Notes under the pieces: model-generated
What the model saw: only the letters and a program-made list of their open reading frames with translations
The model's database searches: none
Told to the model about the DNA's origin: nothing
Made by a program: the position numbers and the translations under genes
Assembly: GCA_021787365.1 (NCBI GenBank)
Contig: JAJYMB010000130.1
Location: forward strand, 62,001-126,000
Direction of reading: 5' to 3'
Length of the DNA stretch: 64,000 bases
Source of the DNA: Actinomycetes bacterium
GTDB lineage: Bacteria; Actinomycetota; Acidimicrobiia; Acidimicrobiales; Palsa-688
Shown: positions 1-8,144 of the stretch, piece after piece
Position numbering within the stretch: position 1 is the stretch's first letter
Layout: the number at the start of each line of letters is the position of its first letter

Positions 1-951
1 GACGGCGGCCTTCCAGCCGTAGCTGGCCAGGATGAACATCGCCACCTGGCCCTTCTCGAACGCTGCTGCCGCTTCGGAGCCGTTCCAGCCGAGCGACTGT
101 GGCGGTGCTACGTGGAACTGGTCTTCGAGCGCGAAGTAGAACTGCACCGCCTTTTGCATCTGCGGCGTGTCGAAGTTGACGACCTTCCCGTCGGGGCTGA
201 TCCACTCCCAGGGCTTGGCGCCCCCGAGCTGCGCGTCGTAGAAGAAGTCGTTTTTCCAGGGGTCGTAGGGGTCCTGGGGATCTATCGCGACCCCGTACAC
301 GCCCTTCACCTTGGCCTGGATCTTCTTTCCGTCGGCAACGAGCTGGTTCCAGGTCTTGGGCGGGCCCGCGATCCCGGCCTCCTTGAAGTACTTGGTGTTG
401 TAGGCGAGCACGAAGGGGTTGACCTCGTTGATAACACCGATGTACTTGTTGCCCGGCGCGTTGACGTTGGTGATGTCTTGGGCGGACTGGCTAACGCCGG
501 CGTCGTAGAAGGTGGACGGCATGAACGAGCTCTTGCCGCCGAGCGTGTTCCAGTCGGCATTGGTGAGCGGGGTGAAGTCACCGGTGGCCCAGAGCGTCCC
601 GACAAAAGACGTCCCGTAGGAGATCACGTCCGGCCCGCTGCCCGACACGGTGGCGGTCTCTATATCGGTGACCTCCTGGGACGGAGACGAGTAGTACTGC
701 CACCTGAGCGTCGCCCCGGTCTGCTGCTTGAACACCTTGGCGACGTAGTTGTAGTACTCCACCGTCTGCTTGACGTCCGCTCCGGTCGGTGCGCCATCGA
801 GTGCTGTCAGGGTCATACCCGAGAAGGCGCCATGATGCGGGCTTGGAGCCGCGGACGCCACGCCCCCGACCCCGACGAGAGAGACCATGGCACTGAGCGA
901 CGCGCCGGTCGCCATCAACCGGCGCAGGTTGCGCCTACGTAATTTTCTCAT
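1..951 (-). CDS. Extracellular solute-binding protein of a sugar-type ABC transporter (3' end outside window)
   Basis: The gene encodes a family 1 extracellular solute-binding protein that would capture a carbohydrate and hand it to an ABC permease. Translation from the ATG at 949-951 gives a twin-arginine-rich start (MRKLRRRNLRR), a hydrophobic segment and an Ala-X-Ala type cleavage region, so it is exported. The mature part has the expected pattern, including NPFVLAYNTKYFKEAGI and PKTWNQLVADGKKI. The 317 codons visible run off the left edge; the family is usually 400-450 residues, so the C-terminus is missing. AAAGGAG lies about 6 nt before the ATG. It diverges from the isomerase gene, and a LacI gene sits nearby. 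The exact sugar cannot be told. Confidence 0.85.
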   Translation of the reverse strand, partial: MRKLRRRNLRRLMATGASLSAMVSLVGVGGVASAAPSPHHGAFSGMTLTALDGAPTGADVKQTVEYYNYVAKVFKQQTGATLRWQYYSSPSQEVTDIETATVSGSGPDVISYGTSFVGTLWATGDFTPLTNADWNTLGGKSSFMPSTFYDAGVSQSAQDITNVNAPGNKYIGVINEVNPFVLAYNTKYFKEAGIAGPPKTWNQLVADGKKIQAKVKGVYGVAIDPQDPYDPWKNDFFYDAQLGGAKPWEWISPDGKVVNFDTPQMQKAVQFYFALEDQFHVAPPQSLGWNGSEAAAAFEKGQVAMFILASYGWKAAV

Positions 952-1272
952 GCGTTGCTCCTTTGAGGTGGTTGGTTGAAGTTCGGCTGCGCGTACGCGA
1001 GCCCCTTCCCCCCCTTTTTGGTGGACAGCCTCCATTTTGTACGCATGTTTGTTCGCGTACTCGCTGCGCCCGTCAACATAGCAGGGTGGGCCGGCACCCG
1101 ACAAGTCACCGTGCCATCGCACCTAGGGGCGGGTGCCATCGCACCTCGGGGCGGACAGCCGAAGGTTGCGGAGCATGGGGCGAGAGCTGCACCATTTTTC
1201 GCAACTATGTCTGTTGCCAGCAGTGGCGCGCCCGTGGCGGCCAGGCTAGTGTCTGCTTTGGAGGTGGGTCTT
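952..1272. promoter_or_regulatory. Divergent control region between the solute-binding protein and isomerase genes
   Basis: No gene is seen in these 321 bases. On the minus strand a good promoter is visible: TTGTCG (plus coordinates 1099-1104), 18 bp, TATGTT (1075-1080). Just downstream of its expected start lie GTACGC-N10-GCGTAC (1039-1060) and the palindrome CGCGTACGCG (990-999), both sharing GCGTAC. A tandem 22-bp repeat (1111-1154) is upstream. On the plus strand TAGTGT (1247-1252) precedes the isomerase ribosome site GGAGGT (1260-1265). Operator use by the nearby LacI protein is inferred. Confidence 0.5.
1111..1154. repeat. Tandem 22-bp repeat, two copies
   Basis: Two adjacent 22-bp copies (1111-1132, 1133-1154) differ at one base. 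Each begins GTGCCATCGCACC, which contains the inverted half-sites GTGC and GCAC four bases apart. They lie upstream of the minus-strand -35 box at 1099-1104, so they could be an activator or repressor site; this is inference. Confidence 0.6.
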
Positions 1273-2121
1273 GTGGGCCAAGTTGAAGCTGATCGGCAGC
1301 TGCCGCGTCTGGCTTTTTCGACGCTCGCCTTCCCGAGCCAGAGCCTCGCCGAGGCGGCCGCGTTCGGGCGGCGATCGGGGTACGAGGGCATCGAGTTGCG
1401 GCTCGTGGACGGTGAGCTGATCGACCCGGCCATGTCCGGAGAAGAGCGCAGGCGTGTAAAGCGCGACGTGGGTGGCCTGCCCGTGGTCGCGGTGGACAGT
1501 TCGGTCCGCCTCACCGAGGAGGGCCCCGTGCCACAGATAAAGGCGTTCCTCGAGCTGGCCAACGACTGGGAGGCGCCGGCGGTGCGGGTGTTCGGGGGCA
1601 AGCTGCCCGAAGGCGTTGCCGAACGTCGCCGGGCCTTGGAGGAGGCGGCGAAGGTCCTGGAAGAAGTGGCGCCCCTCGCCGAGCGCCTGGGTGTGGCGGT
1701 CGGGCTCGAGACCCACGACAGCTTCTCGGCTTCGTCCGTGGTGGCCGAGCTGCTCGATCTGGTGCCGTCCCGATGGGTCGGTGCTGTCTGGGACAGCCAC
1801 CACCCTCACCGGATGGGCGAGACGCCAGCCGAGGTTTACGCGAACATAGGGGCTCGCCTCGTGCTCGCCCAGGTAAAAGACGCCCGGAAGAGCGACAGCG
1901 AGCCGAGCGGGTGGCAGCTCGTGCTCATGGGCGAGGGAGAGGTGCCCGTTCGTGACATGCTGGCCGTGCTGGCCGGGGGTGGTTACTCAGGCGTGGTATC
2001 GGTCGAGTGGGAGAAGCGCTGGCACCCCGAGATCGAAGAGCCCTGGGTGGCCCTGCCCCAGCACATAGAGGTCTTGAAGCCCTGGGTGGAAAGCGCCTGG
2101 GCGGCGCCGCAACGAAGCTAG
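1273..2121 (+). CDS. Sugar phosphate isomerase/epimerase (xylose-isomerase-like TIM barrel)
   Basis: The 282-residue product is a single TIM barrel of the AP-endonuclease 2 / xylose-isomerase-like family, which isomerises or epimerises sugars and polyols such as inositol derivatives. Visible family features are the first strand LAFSTLAFP, the metal-ligand region GLETHDSF, AVWDSHHPHRMGE, and the late VSVEWEKRWHPE. I chose the GTG at 1273 because GGAGGT (1260-1265) stands 7 nt before it; the frame is open further upstream but lacks such a site. The oxidoreductase gene follows after 29 bp on the same strand, so the two are probably one transcript. It likely works on the sugar brought in by the divergent transporter. 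The substrate is unknown. Confidence 0.8.
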   Translation: MGQVEADRQLPRLAFSTLAFPSQSLAEAAAFGRRSGYEGIELRLVDGELIDPAMSGEERRRVKRDVGGLPVVAVDSSVRLTEEGPVPQIKAFLELANDWEAPAVRVFGGKLPEGVAERRRALEEAAKVLEEVAPLAERLGVAVGLETHDSFSASSVVAELLDLVPSRWVGAVWDSHHPHRMGETPAEVYANIGARLVLAQVKDARKSDSEPSGWQLVLMGEGEVPVRDMLAVLAGGGYSGVVSVEWEKRWHPEIEEPWVALPQHIEVLKPWVESAWAAPQRS

Positions 2122-2150
2122 ACGAGAGATCAAGAGGAGGAACCAGGCCC

Positions 2151-3275
2151 ATGACCAGTCCAGGGAGCGCACGCACGTACGGCTTTGGTGTCGTCGGGTG
2201 CGGGGTGATCGGTCCCCGCCACGCAGAGGTGGCCGACGCCTTGCCCAATGCTCGTTTCGTCGCTTGTACCGACGTCGTCCCCGACCGGGCCAAAGCGCTG
2301 GCCGAAGCCCATGGTGGCGACTTCGAGCCCGACCTCGAGGCTCTCTTGTCCCGCGACGACGTGGACGTCGTGTCGGTGTGCGTGCCGAGCGGCCTTCACG
2401 CGGAGGTCGGCGTCCAGGTTGCCGAAGCCGGCAAGCACCTGGTGGTCGAAAAGCCGATAGACATCTCGCTCGCGGCCGCCGATCGGCTGGTAGGGGCGGT
2501 GAAGAAGGCGGGCGTCAAGATGACCGTCATTTCCCAGCACCGCTTCGACCCGGGGTTGGTGGAACTGCGCCAGATGCTGGACGCGGGTCGCCTGGGACGC
2601 CTGGTGCTAGGCGACGCCCGGGTGAAGTGGTACCGCACCCAGGCTTACTACGACAGTGGGGACTGGCGCGGGACCTGGGCCCTCGACGGCGGCGGGGCCC
2701 TCATGAACCAGGGCGTCCACTACACCGACTTGCTCCGTTGGTGCATGGGCCCGGTGGACGAGGTAATGGCGCTCACTGCGACCGAGGCCCACAAGATGGA
2801 GACCGAGGACCTCGCCTTGGCCGTGATGCGCTTTTCCTCCGGCGCGCTCGGCACCTTGGAGGCGAGCACCGCGGTCTTCCCCGGCTTTCGTGAGCGGCTC
2901 GAGATAAGCGGCACCGAGGGCACGGTGGTGGTCGAAGACGGCAGGATCGTGGTGCGCGAGTTCGCCTCCGAGCACGGCGATGTCGGCCTCTACGGCGCTC
3001 GCGTGGGCAGCGAGGCGAAAGACGCGGCGGCTTCGGGCGCTTCCGATCCCGCTGCCATCAGCAACGACGCCCACGCGAGCCAGGTCTCCGACCTCCTCGC
3101 CGCCATTGACGAAGGTCGCGAGCCGCTCATGACGGGCGAGGAGGCGAGGAACGCTGTGGAGCTTGTCCTCGCCGTCTACGAGTCTGCCCGCCGCCGCGGC
3201 CCGGTCAGCCTGCCGCTTTCTCGAGCCCGATACGCACCGGCTGGCCCGAGCAAAAGGAGTCGTACGCGGCCCTGA
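2151..3275 (+). CDS. Gfo/Idh/MocA family NAD(P)-dependent oxidoreductase (copy 1)
   Basis: A 374-residue dehydrogenase of the Gfo/Idh/MocA family, enzymes that oxidise hydroxyl groups of sugars or inositols. The N-terminal Rossmann fold shows GVVGCGVIGPRH; the catalytic lysine lies in VVEKPIDI; the C-terminal domain has GGGALMNQGVHYTDLL. The ATG at 2151 has AGGAGG about 10 nt upstream. It is downstream of the isomerase gene in the same direction. Its 3' end overlaps the end of a convergent paralogue (3205-4269) by 71 bp. The two proteins share local patterns such as SYYDS/AYYDS, WRGT and GGALMNQGVH, so they are related, possibly handling successive or alternative substrates. Confidence 0.88.
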   Translation: MTSPGSARTYGFGVVGCGVIGPRHAEVADALPNARFVACTDVVPDRAKALAEAHGGDFEPDLEALLSRDDVDVVSVCVPSGLHAEVGVQVAEAGKHLVVEKPIDISLAAADRLVGAVKKAGVKMTVISQHRFDPGLVELRQMLDAGRLGRLVLGDARVKWYRTQAYYDSGDWRGTWALDGGGALMNQGVHYTDLLRWCMGPVDEVMALTATEAHKMETEDLALAVMRFSSGALGTLEASTAVFPGFRERLEISGTEGTVVVEDGRIVVREFASEHGDVGLYGARVGSEAKDAAASGASDPAAISNDAHASQVSDLLAAIDEGREPLMTGEEARNAVELVLAVYESARRRGPVSLPLSRARYAPAGPSKRSRTRP

Positions 3276-4269
3276 CGAGCTCCAGCGCTTTCCTGCCGTC
3301 CGCTCCCGTGACGGTAGGTGGGCGGCCCTCGCGGATGGCATCGACGACGTCTTGGAGCTGGGCGCGATGGGCGGTCACGGCCAAGTTGCGCGAGCCGGCG
3401 GCCGCGCTCGCCGCGCTGGGGCCGGCTCCACGAGGGCCGGGGTCGAGGTCGTAGGAAGAACTTTCGTCGGTTTGCCAGGAAAGGACCGAACCCGCTTCGA
3501 GCACGACAGTGGCCGAGCTCCCGGTTACCGCCAGGGTTTCGGGGGCGCCGGGGTAGCTGGCCGTGGTGACGCAGAGGTTACCCAGCACGCCGCTTTCGAA
3601 CTCGATCGAGACCAGGGCCAGGTCCTCGCACTCCATCTTGTGGGCCGCCGTCTTGCCCCGTGCGTAAACGGAGCTCACCGGGCCGAGGAGATGGATGAGC
3701 AGGTCTACGAGGTGGACGCCCTGGTTCATGAGGGCTCCCCCGTCCAGCGCGGCGGTCCCCCGCCAGATGTCGGAGTCGTAGTAGGACTGGGCCCGGTACC
3801 ACCAGGCGCGCGCCTCGGCGAGCACGACGGGGCCGAGGTCGCCACGGCGCAACGCTTCTTTCAGTGCTATGACCCCGGCGTCGAAGCGGTGCTGGGATAT
3901 CACCGAGAGCACGACTCCTTCGGCCGCACACGCAGCGATCACGCCGTCGGCCGCCTCGAGGCTCACGTCCACGGGCTTTTCGAGCACGACGTGCTTCCCC
4001 GCCCGGGCGACCTGGTTGCCAAGCTCCCCGTGGGTGCCGCTCGGCGTGCAGACGCAGACCAGGTCAACCTCTGGGAGCGCGAGCAGCTCGTCGACGTTGG
4101 AGCAGGCCGTGACGCCATAGCGGCCGGCGAGGGAATGGGCCCGCTCGGGCCGGGTGTCGGCCACGGCCACGAGGTGTGCCCCCTCGACGCCGGCCAGCGC
4201 TTCGGCATGGAGCGGCCCGATCGAACCGCACCCGAGCACGGCTGCACCGAGCTCGGCTGTGGCGCTCAC
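3205..4269 (-). CDS. Gfo/Idh/MocA family oxidoreductase (copy 2)
   Basis: A 354-residue member of the same family as the convergent gene at 2151-3275. It shows the dinucleotide-binding VLGCGSIGPLH, the catalytic VLEKPVDVS and GGALMNQGVHLVDLL. The frame is open further upstream, but the GTG at 4267-4269 overlaps the TGA of the lacI-type gene (4266-4268) as GTGA and gives the expected N-terminus (SATAELGAAVLGCG), so translation is probably coupled to the regulator. The last 71 bp overlap the 3' end of the opposing paralogue. Substrate unknown; a sugar or inositol is likely from context. Confidence 0.87.
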   Translation of the reverse strand: MSATAELGAAVLGCGSIGPLHAEALAGVEGAHLVAVADTRPERAHSLAGRYGVTACSNVDELLALPEVDLVCVCTPSGTHGELGNQVARAGKHVVLEKPVDVSLEAADGVIAACAAEGVVLSVISQHRFDAGVIALKEALRRGDLGPVVLAEARAWWYRAQSYYDSDIWRGTAALDGGALMNQGVHLVDLLIHLLGPVSSVYARGKTAAHKMECEDLALVSIEFESGVLGNLCVTTASYPGAPETLAVTGSSATVVLEAGSVLSWQTDESSSYDLDPGPRGAGPSAASAAAGSRNLAVTAHRAQLQDVVDAIREGRPPTVTGADGRKALELVRAAYDSFCSGQPVRIGLEKAAG

Positions 4270-5339
4270 CGCTCCGCCGCCGCGGGTGCTCTCTGTGCCC
4301 GCCGGCGGGAGGCGGGCTTGCCGCGGGCGCGCCGCCAGTGCGAGTCTCTCAGCACGATCTTGGAGGGTAGCAGCACGTGCGGCGCCTCCTGCTGGTAGCT
4401 GGTCCGGTTGAGCAGGATACGGGCGGCGGTCTCGCCCATGGTCCGGGTGGGTTGCTCGATGACCGTCACGCCTGGCTCCACGAGAGCGGCGTAGACGGCG
4501 TCGCCGAAGCCCACGACGGCGACGTCGTCGGGCCAGCGCAGGCCATGCTGGCGGAGGCCCGTGAGCACGCCGGAGGTGAGCACGGCGCTGGTGGAAAAGA
4601 TGGCGTCGGGGCGCTCGGGAGCCTGCATCAGCCAGTCGACCGAGCGGCGGGCGTCTTGGAAATTGAACTCGCCCACCCATATCCGCTCGTCACTTCTCTC
4701 GAGCCCGCCGGCGGCGAGCGCCGCCATGTAGCCTTCGGTCCGCGCCCGAGCCGTGGATATCCGCTGGGGCCCGTTGACGAGCGCGATGCGCTCGAAGCCG
4801 CTCTCGACCAGGATCATGGTCGCCCTGTACGCGCTGTCGAAGTTGTCCATCGCCACGCTCGGCAGCTGAGGGGCGCCGCCGTCGCGGTCGACGAGCACCA
4901 CCGGCACCCCACGGCTGGCCAGCGCCAGGGTGGCCGGACCGACCTGGGAGGCCGGTGCGAGCACGAGCCCGTCTATACGCGATGCGAGGAGGCTCACGAT
5001 CTGGTCCTCGAGCTCGGGGTCCTCGCGCGAGGGGGCGACCAGTATGCGGTGGCCTTCCGCCGCGAGCGCCTCGTCCACGGCCCCGGTCAAGGTTGCGAAA
5101 AACGTGTTGGTCACTTCGGGGATGACCACTCCGACCCAGAGGGGCCTGGCCCGGCGCCTGCCCCTCGGCCGGAGCTCGTAGCCAAGCTCGTCTGCGGCGC
5201 GCTGCACCCGGGCCCGCATCACGTCGCTCACCCCTCGCCGCCCCTGGCCGAGGGCGCAGGACGCGGTCGCGAGCGAGACACCCGCGTGCAGGGCCACGTC
5301 GCGAAGCGTCGCCGGCTTTCCGTTCGCGCCAGTGTTCAT
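4266..5339 (-). CDS. LacI-family transcriptional regulator
   Basis: A 357-residue LacI/GalR-type repressor. The N-terminal helix-turn-helix is clear (TLRDVALHAGVSLATASCAL, residues about 11-30) followed by a hinge helix, and residues about 65-340 form the periplasmic-binding-protein-like sensor domain (VGVVIPEVTNTFFATL, DGLVLAP, VVGFGD). It is cotranscribed with, and overlaps, the oxidoreductase gene behind it. A candidate -10 box TAGGAT lies at plus 5376-5381. The natural targets would be its own operon and the divergent transporter region near 1 kb, where GCGTAC-based inverted repeats occur; that assignment is inference. Confidence 0.9.
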   Translation of the reverse strand: MNTGANGKPATLRDVALHAGVSLATASCALGQGRRGVSDVMRARVQRAADELGYELRPRGRRRARPLWVGVVIPEVTNTFFATLTGAVDEALAAEGHRILVAPSREDPELEDQIVSLLASRIDGLVLAPASQVGPATLALASRGVPVVLVDRDGGAPQLPSVAMDNFDSAYRATMILVESGFERIALVNGPQRISTARARTEGYMAALAAGGLERSDERIWVGEFNFQDARRSVDWLMQAPERPDAIFSTSAVLTSGVLTGLRQHGLRWPDDVAVVGFGDAVYAALVEPGVTVIEQPTRTMGETAARILLNRTSYQQEAPHVLLPSKIVLRDSHWRRARGKPASRRRAQRAPAAAER

Positions 5340-5422
5340 CGCTCTTGCCTCGACATACGGCTGGCCATGGCGCTGATCCTACCGAAATAGACCCAGGTCA
5401 GTGCTCGATGCACCGTACAGGT

Positions 5423-5468
5423 CTCGCTATCGAGCGCGAAAAGTTCGCACAAGGGCTGGCAGTAGGCT
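5423..5468 (+). promoter_or_regulatory. Candidate operators and leaderless promoter of the MarR gene
   Basis: TAGGCT (5463-5468) ends 6 nt before the ATG at 5475, so the transcript probably starts at the start codon. Upstream are two inverted repeats, CTCG-CTAT-CGAG (5423-5434) and GCGAA-AAG-TTCGC (5436-5448). The second sits where a -35 box would be, fitting autorepression. Confidence 0.45.
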
Positions 5469-5474
5469 CATCAC

Positions 5475-5939
5475 ATGGTGCCCCCGGCTGCCCGCCTGCC
5501 CGCTCCAGAAGCGATGAGGGCGGTCCGAGCGCTGACGAGGCTCTCCCGGGCGCTCGAACGCCGCGCCGGCGAGATCAGCCTCGCCCACTACCGAGTGCTG
5601 ATGGCAGTGGCACAAGGCGACGAGCGGGCGAGCCGAGTGGCCGAGCGCCTGGCGCTCGGCAAACCCGCCGTCAGCGCGTCGGTGGAGGCTCTTTGCGCCC
5701 GCGGGCTGCTCGCCCGTAGCGGGTACGCCGGCGACCAGCGCTCTATAGCGCTGGCCCTCACGCCGGCGGGGCAGGACCTGCTCGAGGAGGCCGAGGCCGC
5801 GATGTCGGCCGAACTGGAGGAACTCGCAGAGAGGACGGGGAGGCGAGGAGAGATCCTCGAGGCCCTCTCGCTCCTCGGCGCCGCGCTCGAGGACCGTGCG
5901 GCAGAGCGCCGGCGCCCCTCGTGCGACGCCCCGAGCTAG
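5475..5939 (+). CDS. MarR-family transcriptional regulator
   Basis: A 154-residue protein with the winged helix-turn-helix layout of MarR regulators: ALTRLSRALERRAGEISLAHYRVLMAVAQ is the dimer and first helix region, ASRVAERLALGKPAVSASVEAL the recognition part, and a wing with DQRSIALALT. No ribosome site is visible; a TAGGCT box 6 nt upstream suggests a leaderless message. It lies between the divergent lacI gene and the convergent carboxypeptidase gene, and its target is not evident from the neighbours. Confidence 0.85.
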   Translation: MVPPAARLPAPEAMRAVRALTRLSRALERRAGEISLAHYRVLMAVAQGDERASRVAERLALGKPAVSASVEALCARGLLARSGYAGDQRSIALALTPAGQDLLEEAEAAMSAELEELAERTGRRGEILEALSLLGAALEDRAAERRRPSCDAPS

Positions 5940-6059
5940 CCCGTCCCAGAGCTCCTCCGCCCTGGTGCCGCTATCGCCTTGGCGGGGCACTAGCGAGAGG
6001 CAGAACCGCGGCCCTCCCCGGCGCAAACCGCGCCCTCGCCGGCCCTCACATGGCGGAGG

Positions 6060-7283
6060 TCAAAAGCGCGTCAGGCGGTACTTCAAGGATGCCTGCGGCA
6101 GCGGACCGGGAGCCACCACGGGCACGGTCTGGGCCTGCCCGTCCGCCGCGGTCACGAGCACGGTGGCGAGCTTCTCGCCGGCGGTGAGCGTCGTGACCTT
6201 ACCGGAGAGGACAGGCGCCGGCGTGACCTTCAGCCGGACGGGCTCGCCCGTGAAACCGAAGACGCTGACCGGGCGGGAGGTGCCGGCGACCACCTCCTTG
6301 CCCCATTTCGCCTTGACTACGACCACTTTCCGCCCGGCCGGGAGCACGGTGGCGACGCGGAGTTGGGAAAAGGCGGCGGACGCAAGACTCTCCCCGTCCT
6401 TCAAGGCAGCCGGCAAAGGCTGCACGCCGGGAGCACCGAGCACGGCGCCGAGCACCATCACTGTGCGCCCCGCGACGACGCGGCGGGCGGCGAAGATGAA
6501 GTTACCACCGGCAGTTGTCGTAGAGCCGGTCTTTACTCCGATTATCCCGTCGCGGCCGAGCACGTAGTCGTAGTTGTAGACGGTGCCGGCGACGGGGAGG
6601 GTGACCTGGGGCATCGAAACGATTTGGCGCAAGAGGGGGTTGGCCATGACGACGCTTGCCAGCCGGAGCATGTCGGCGGCCGTCCCGACGCTGTCCGGGC
6701 TGATGCCGGCGGGGTCGGCGAGATGGGTGTGGTGGAGGCCGATTGCCGCCGCTTCTTGGTTCATGTCCCTTATAAAGGCCCTGGTGCTCCCGGCCGACCA
6801 GCTGGCGAGCATGTCGGCCACGTTGTTGGCCGAGGGGACGAGCATCGCTTCGAGGGCCTGCAATTCGGAGAGGCGCTCGCCTGCGGCCACCGGGACGACG
6901 GACTGCTTTTGCGCCGCGTCGGTCCGGTAGGCGGCGACATCTGCCGTGCTCACAGTGATGTCTGGGCCGCTTTGCCCTGGCGCCAGTGGGTGCTGCTTCA
7001 ACACGACGAGGGCGCTCACCAGCTTGGTCACGCTGGCGAGCGGCCTCACCTCGTCCTGCCGGACGCCTCCCATGGTGCCGAGGCCTTGAACTTCGACCGC
7101 CGAAGCGGCATAGGCGGGCCAAGGGAGCGAGAGCGCAGGTCCCGGCACCACGGTTGAGGTCGGGAGCACAAAGGAGACCGCTGCGGTCGGCAAGGCGCGG
7201 AAGAGCTGCACCAATGTGCCCGCCGCCGCCAGGATGACGACGACCAGTAGCGCAACGAACAGCCGTCTAAAAAATCTCGCCAC
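6060..7283 (-). CDS. D-alanyl-D-alanine carboxypeptidase (penicillin-binding protein 5 type)
   Basis: A serine peptidase of family S11 that trims the terminal D-Ala from peptidoglycan stem peptides at the outer face of the membrane. All three active-site motifs are visible: SVTK (SxxK), SANN (SxN) and KTG in GVKTGSTTT. A hydrophobic N-terminal segment (LFVALLVVVILAAAGTLVQLF) acts as signal or anchor, and a C-terminal beta domain follows. I prefer the GTG at 7283 with GAGGTG 6 nt upstream; the frame also allows a start at 7334. It is divergent from the two-component system at 7476, which may control it. Confidence 0.87.
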   Translation of the reverse strand: MARFFRRLFVALLVVVILAAAGTLVQLFRALPTAAVSFVLPTSTVVPGPALSLPWPAYAASAVEVQGLGTMGGVRQDEVRPLASVTKLVSALVVLKQHPLAPGQSGPDITVSTADVAAYRTDAAQKQSVVPVAAGERLSELQALEAMLVPSANNVADMLASWSAGSTRAFIRDMNQEAAAIGLHHTHLADPAGISPDSVGTAADMLRLASVVMANPLLRQIVSMPQVTLPVAGTVYNYDYVLGRDGIIGVKTGSTTTAGGNFIFAARRVVAGRTVMVLGAVLGAPGVQPLPAALKDGESLASAAFSQLRVATVLPAGRKVVVVKAKWGKEVVAGTSRPVSVFGFTGEPVRLKVTPAPVLSGKVTTLTAGEKLATVLVTAADGQAQTVPVVAPGPLPQASLKYRLTRF

Positions 7284-7475
7284 GTGCCCCACCTCGTGGA
7301 CTGGGTAACTGTGGGCGGCAACCCCGTGTGCCACGTCACGATCGTAGGTGCCGGCGTACCCGAGGTCTTGGCATGCGCCTTGGGCAGCCCTCCCCGGGGT
7401 ATCCGACCGCCGCCGTACAATGGCGGTTATCAGCTATCAGCTGCGATTAAGGCTCGGTGACTAGGCAGCAGTCGG

Positions 7476-8144
7476 ATGCGTGTGCTGGTTGCCGAGGACG
7501 ACAGGGCGCTCCGGTCGGTGCTGGAGCGCGGCCTGAAAGAGCACGGTTACGTCGTTGACTCGGTGGCGGACGGCGAAGCTGCCCTCGGGTACCTTCGAGA
7601 GTTCGAGTACGAGGTCGCCATCATCGACTGGCGCATGCCCAAGCTCTCCGGCCTCGACGTGGTGCGTACTTTGCGAGCGCGGCGCGACCCTGTGCCCGTT
7701 CTCATGCTGACCGCGCGCGACACGGCGCTCGACCGCGTGACGGGCCTCGACGAGGGGGCCGACGACTACCTCGTGAAGCCGTTCGACTTCGGGGAGCTGC
7801 TCGCCCGCATCCGGGCTCTGCAGCGCCGGCCCCGCGCGCTGCACCCGACCACCCTGGTCGTCGGGGACGTCGAGCTCGACCCTGCCACCCGGGAGGTGCG
7901 CGCCGCGGGGGAGCGGCCTACCCTCACGTCTACCGAGCTCGCCATACTCGAACTGCTCATGCGCCGTTCGCCCGCCGTGGTGCACCGCCGGTCGATCGCG
8001 CTGCACGTCTGGGAGCAGGAGGCCGACGCGGTCGGTTCCAACACGATCGACGTCCACTTGGCCCGGTTGCGCGCCAAGCTAGCGCCCGCCCATGCCCGGA
8101 TCGAAACCGTCCGCGGGGTCGGTTACCGCGTGCTCGCGTCGTGA
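7476..8144 (+). CDS. OmpR-family response regulator
   Basis: A 222-residue response regulator. The receiver domain has the acidic pocket (AEDD), the phosphoacceptor aspartate in VAIIDWRMPK and the lysine in YLVKPFDF; the winged-helix DNA-binding domain ends in TVRGVGYRV. The stop overlaps the GTG of the kinase gene (GTGA, 8141-8144), so they are translated together. A TACAAT -10-like box at 7416-7421 lies between CCGCC and GGCGG repeats, and a doubled TATCAGC follows near 7428-7442; either could be a control site. Confidence 0.92.
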   Translation: MRVLVAEDDRALRSVLERGLKEHGYVVDSVADGEAALGYLREFEYEVAIIDWRMPKLSGLDVVRTLRARRDPVPVLMLTARDTALDRVTGLDEGADDYLVKPFDFGELLARIRALQRRPRALHPTTLVVGDVELDPATREVRAAGERPTLTSTELAILELLMRRSPAVVHRRSIALHVWEQEADAVGSNTIDVHLARLRAKLAPAHARIETVRGVGYRVLAS

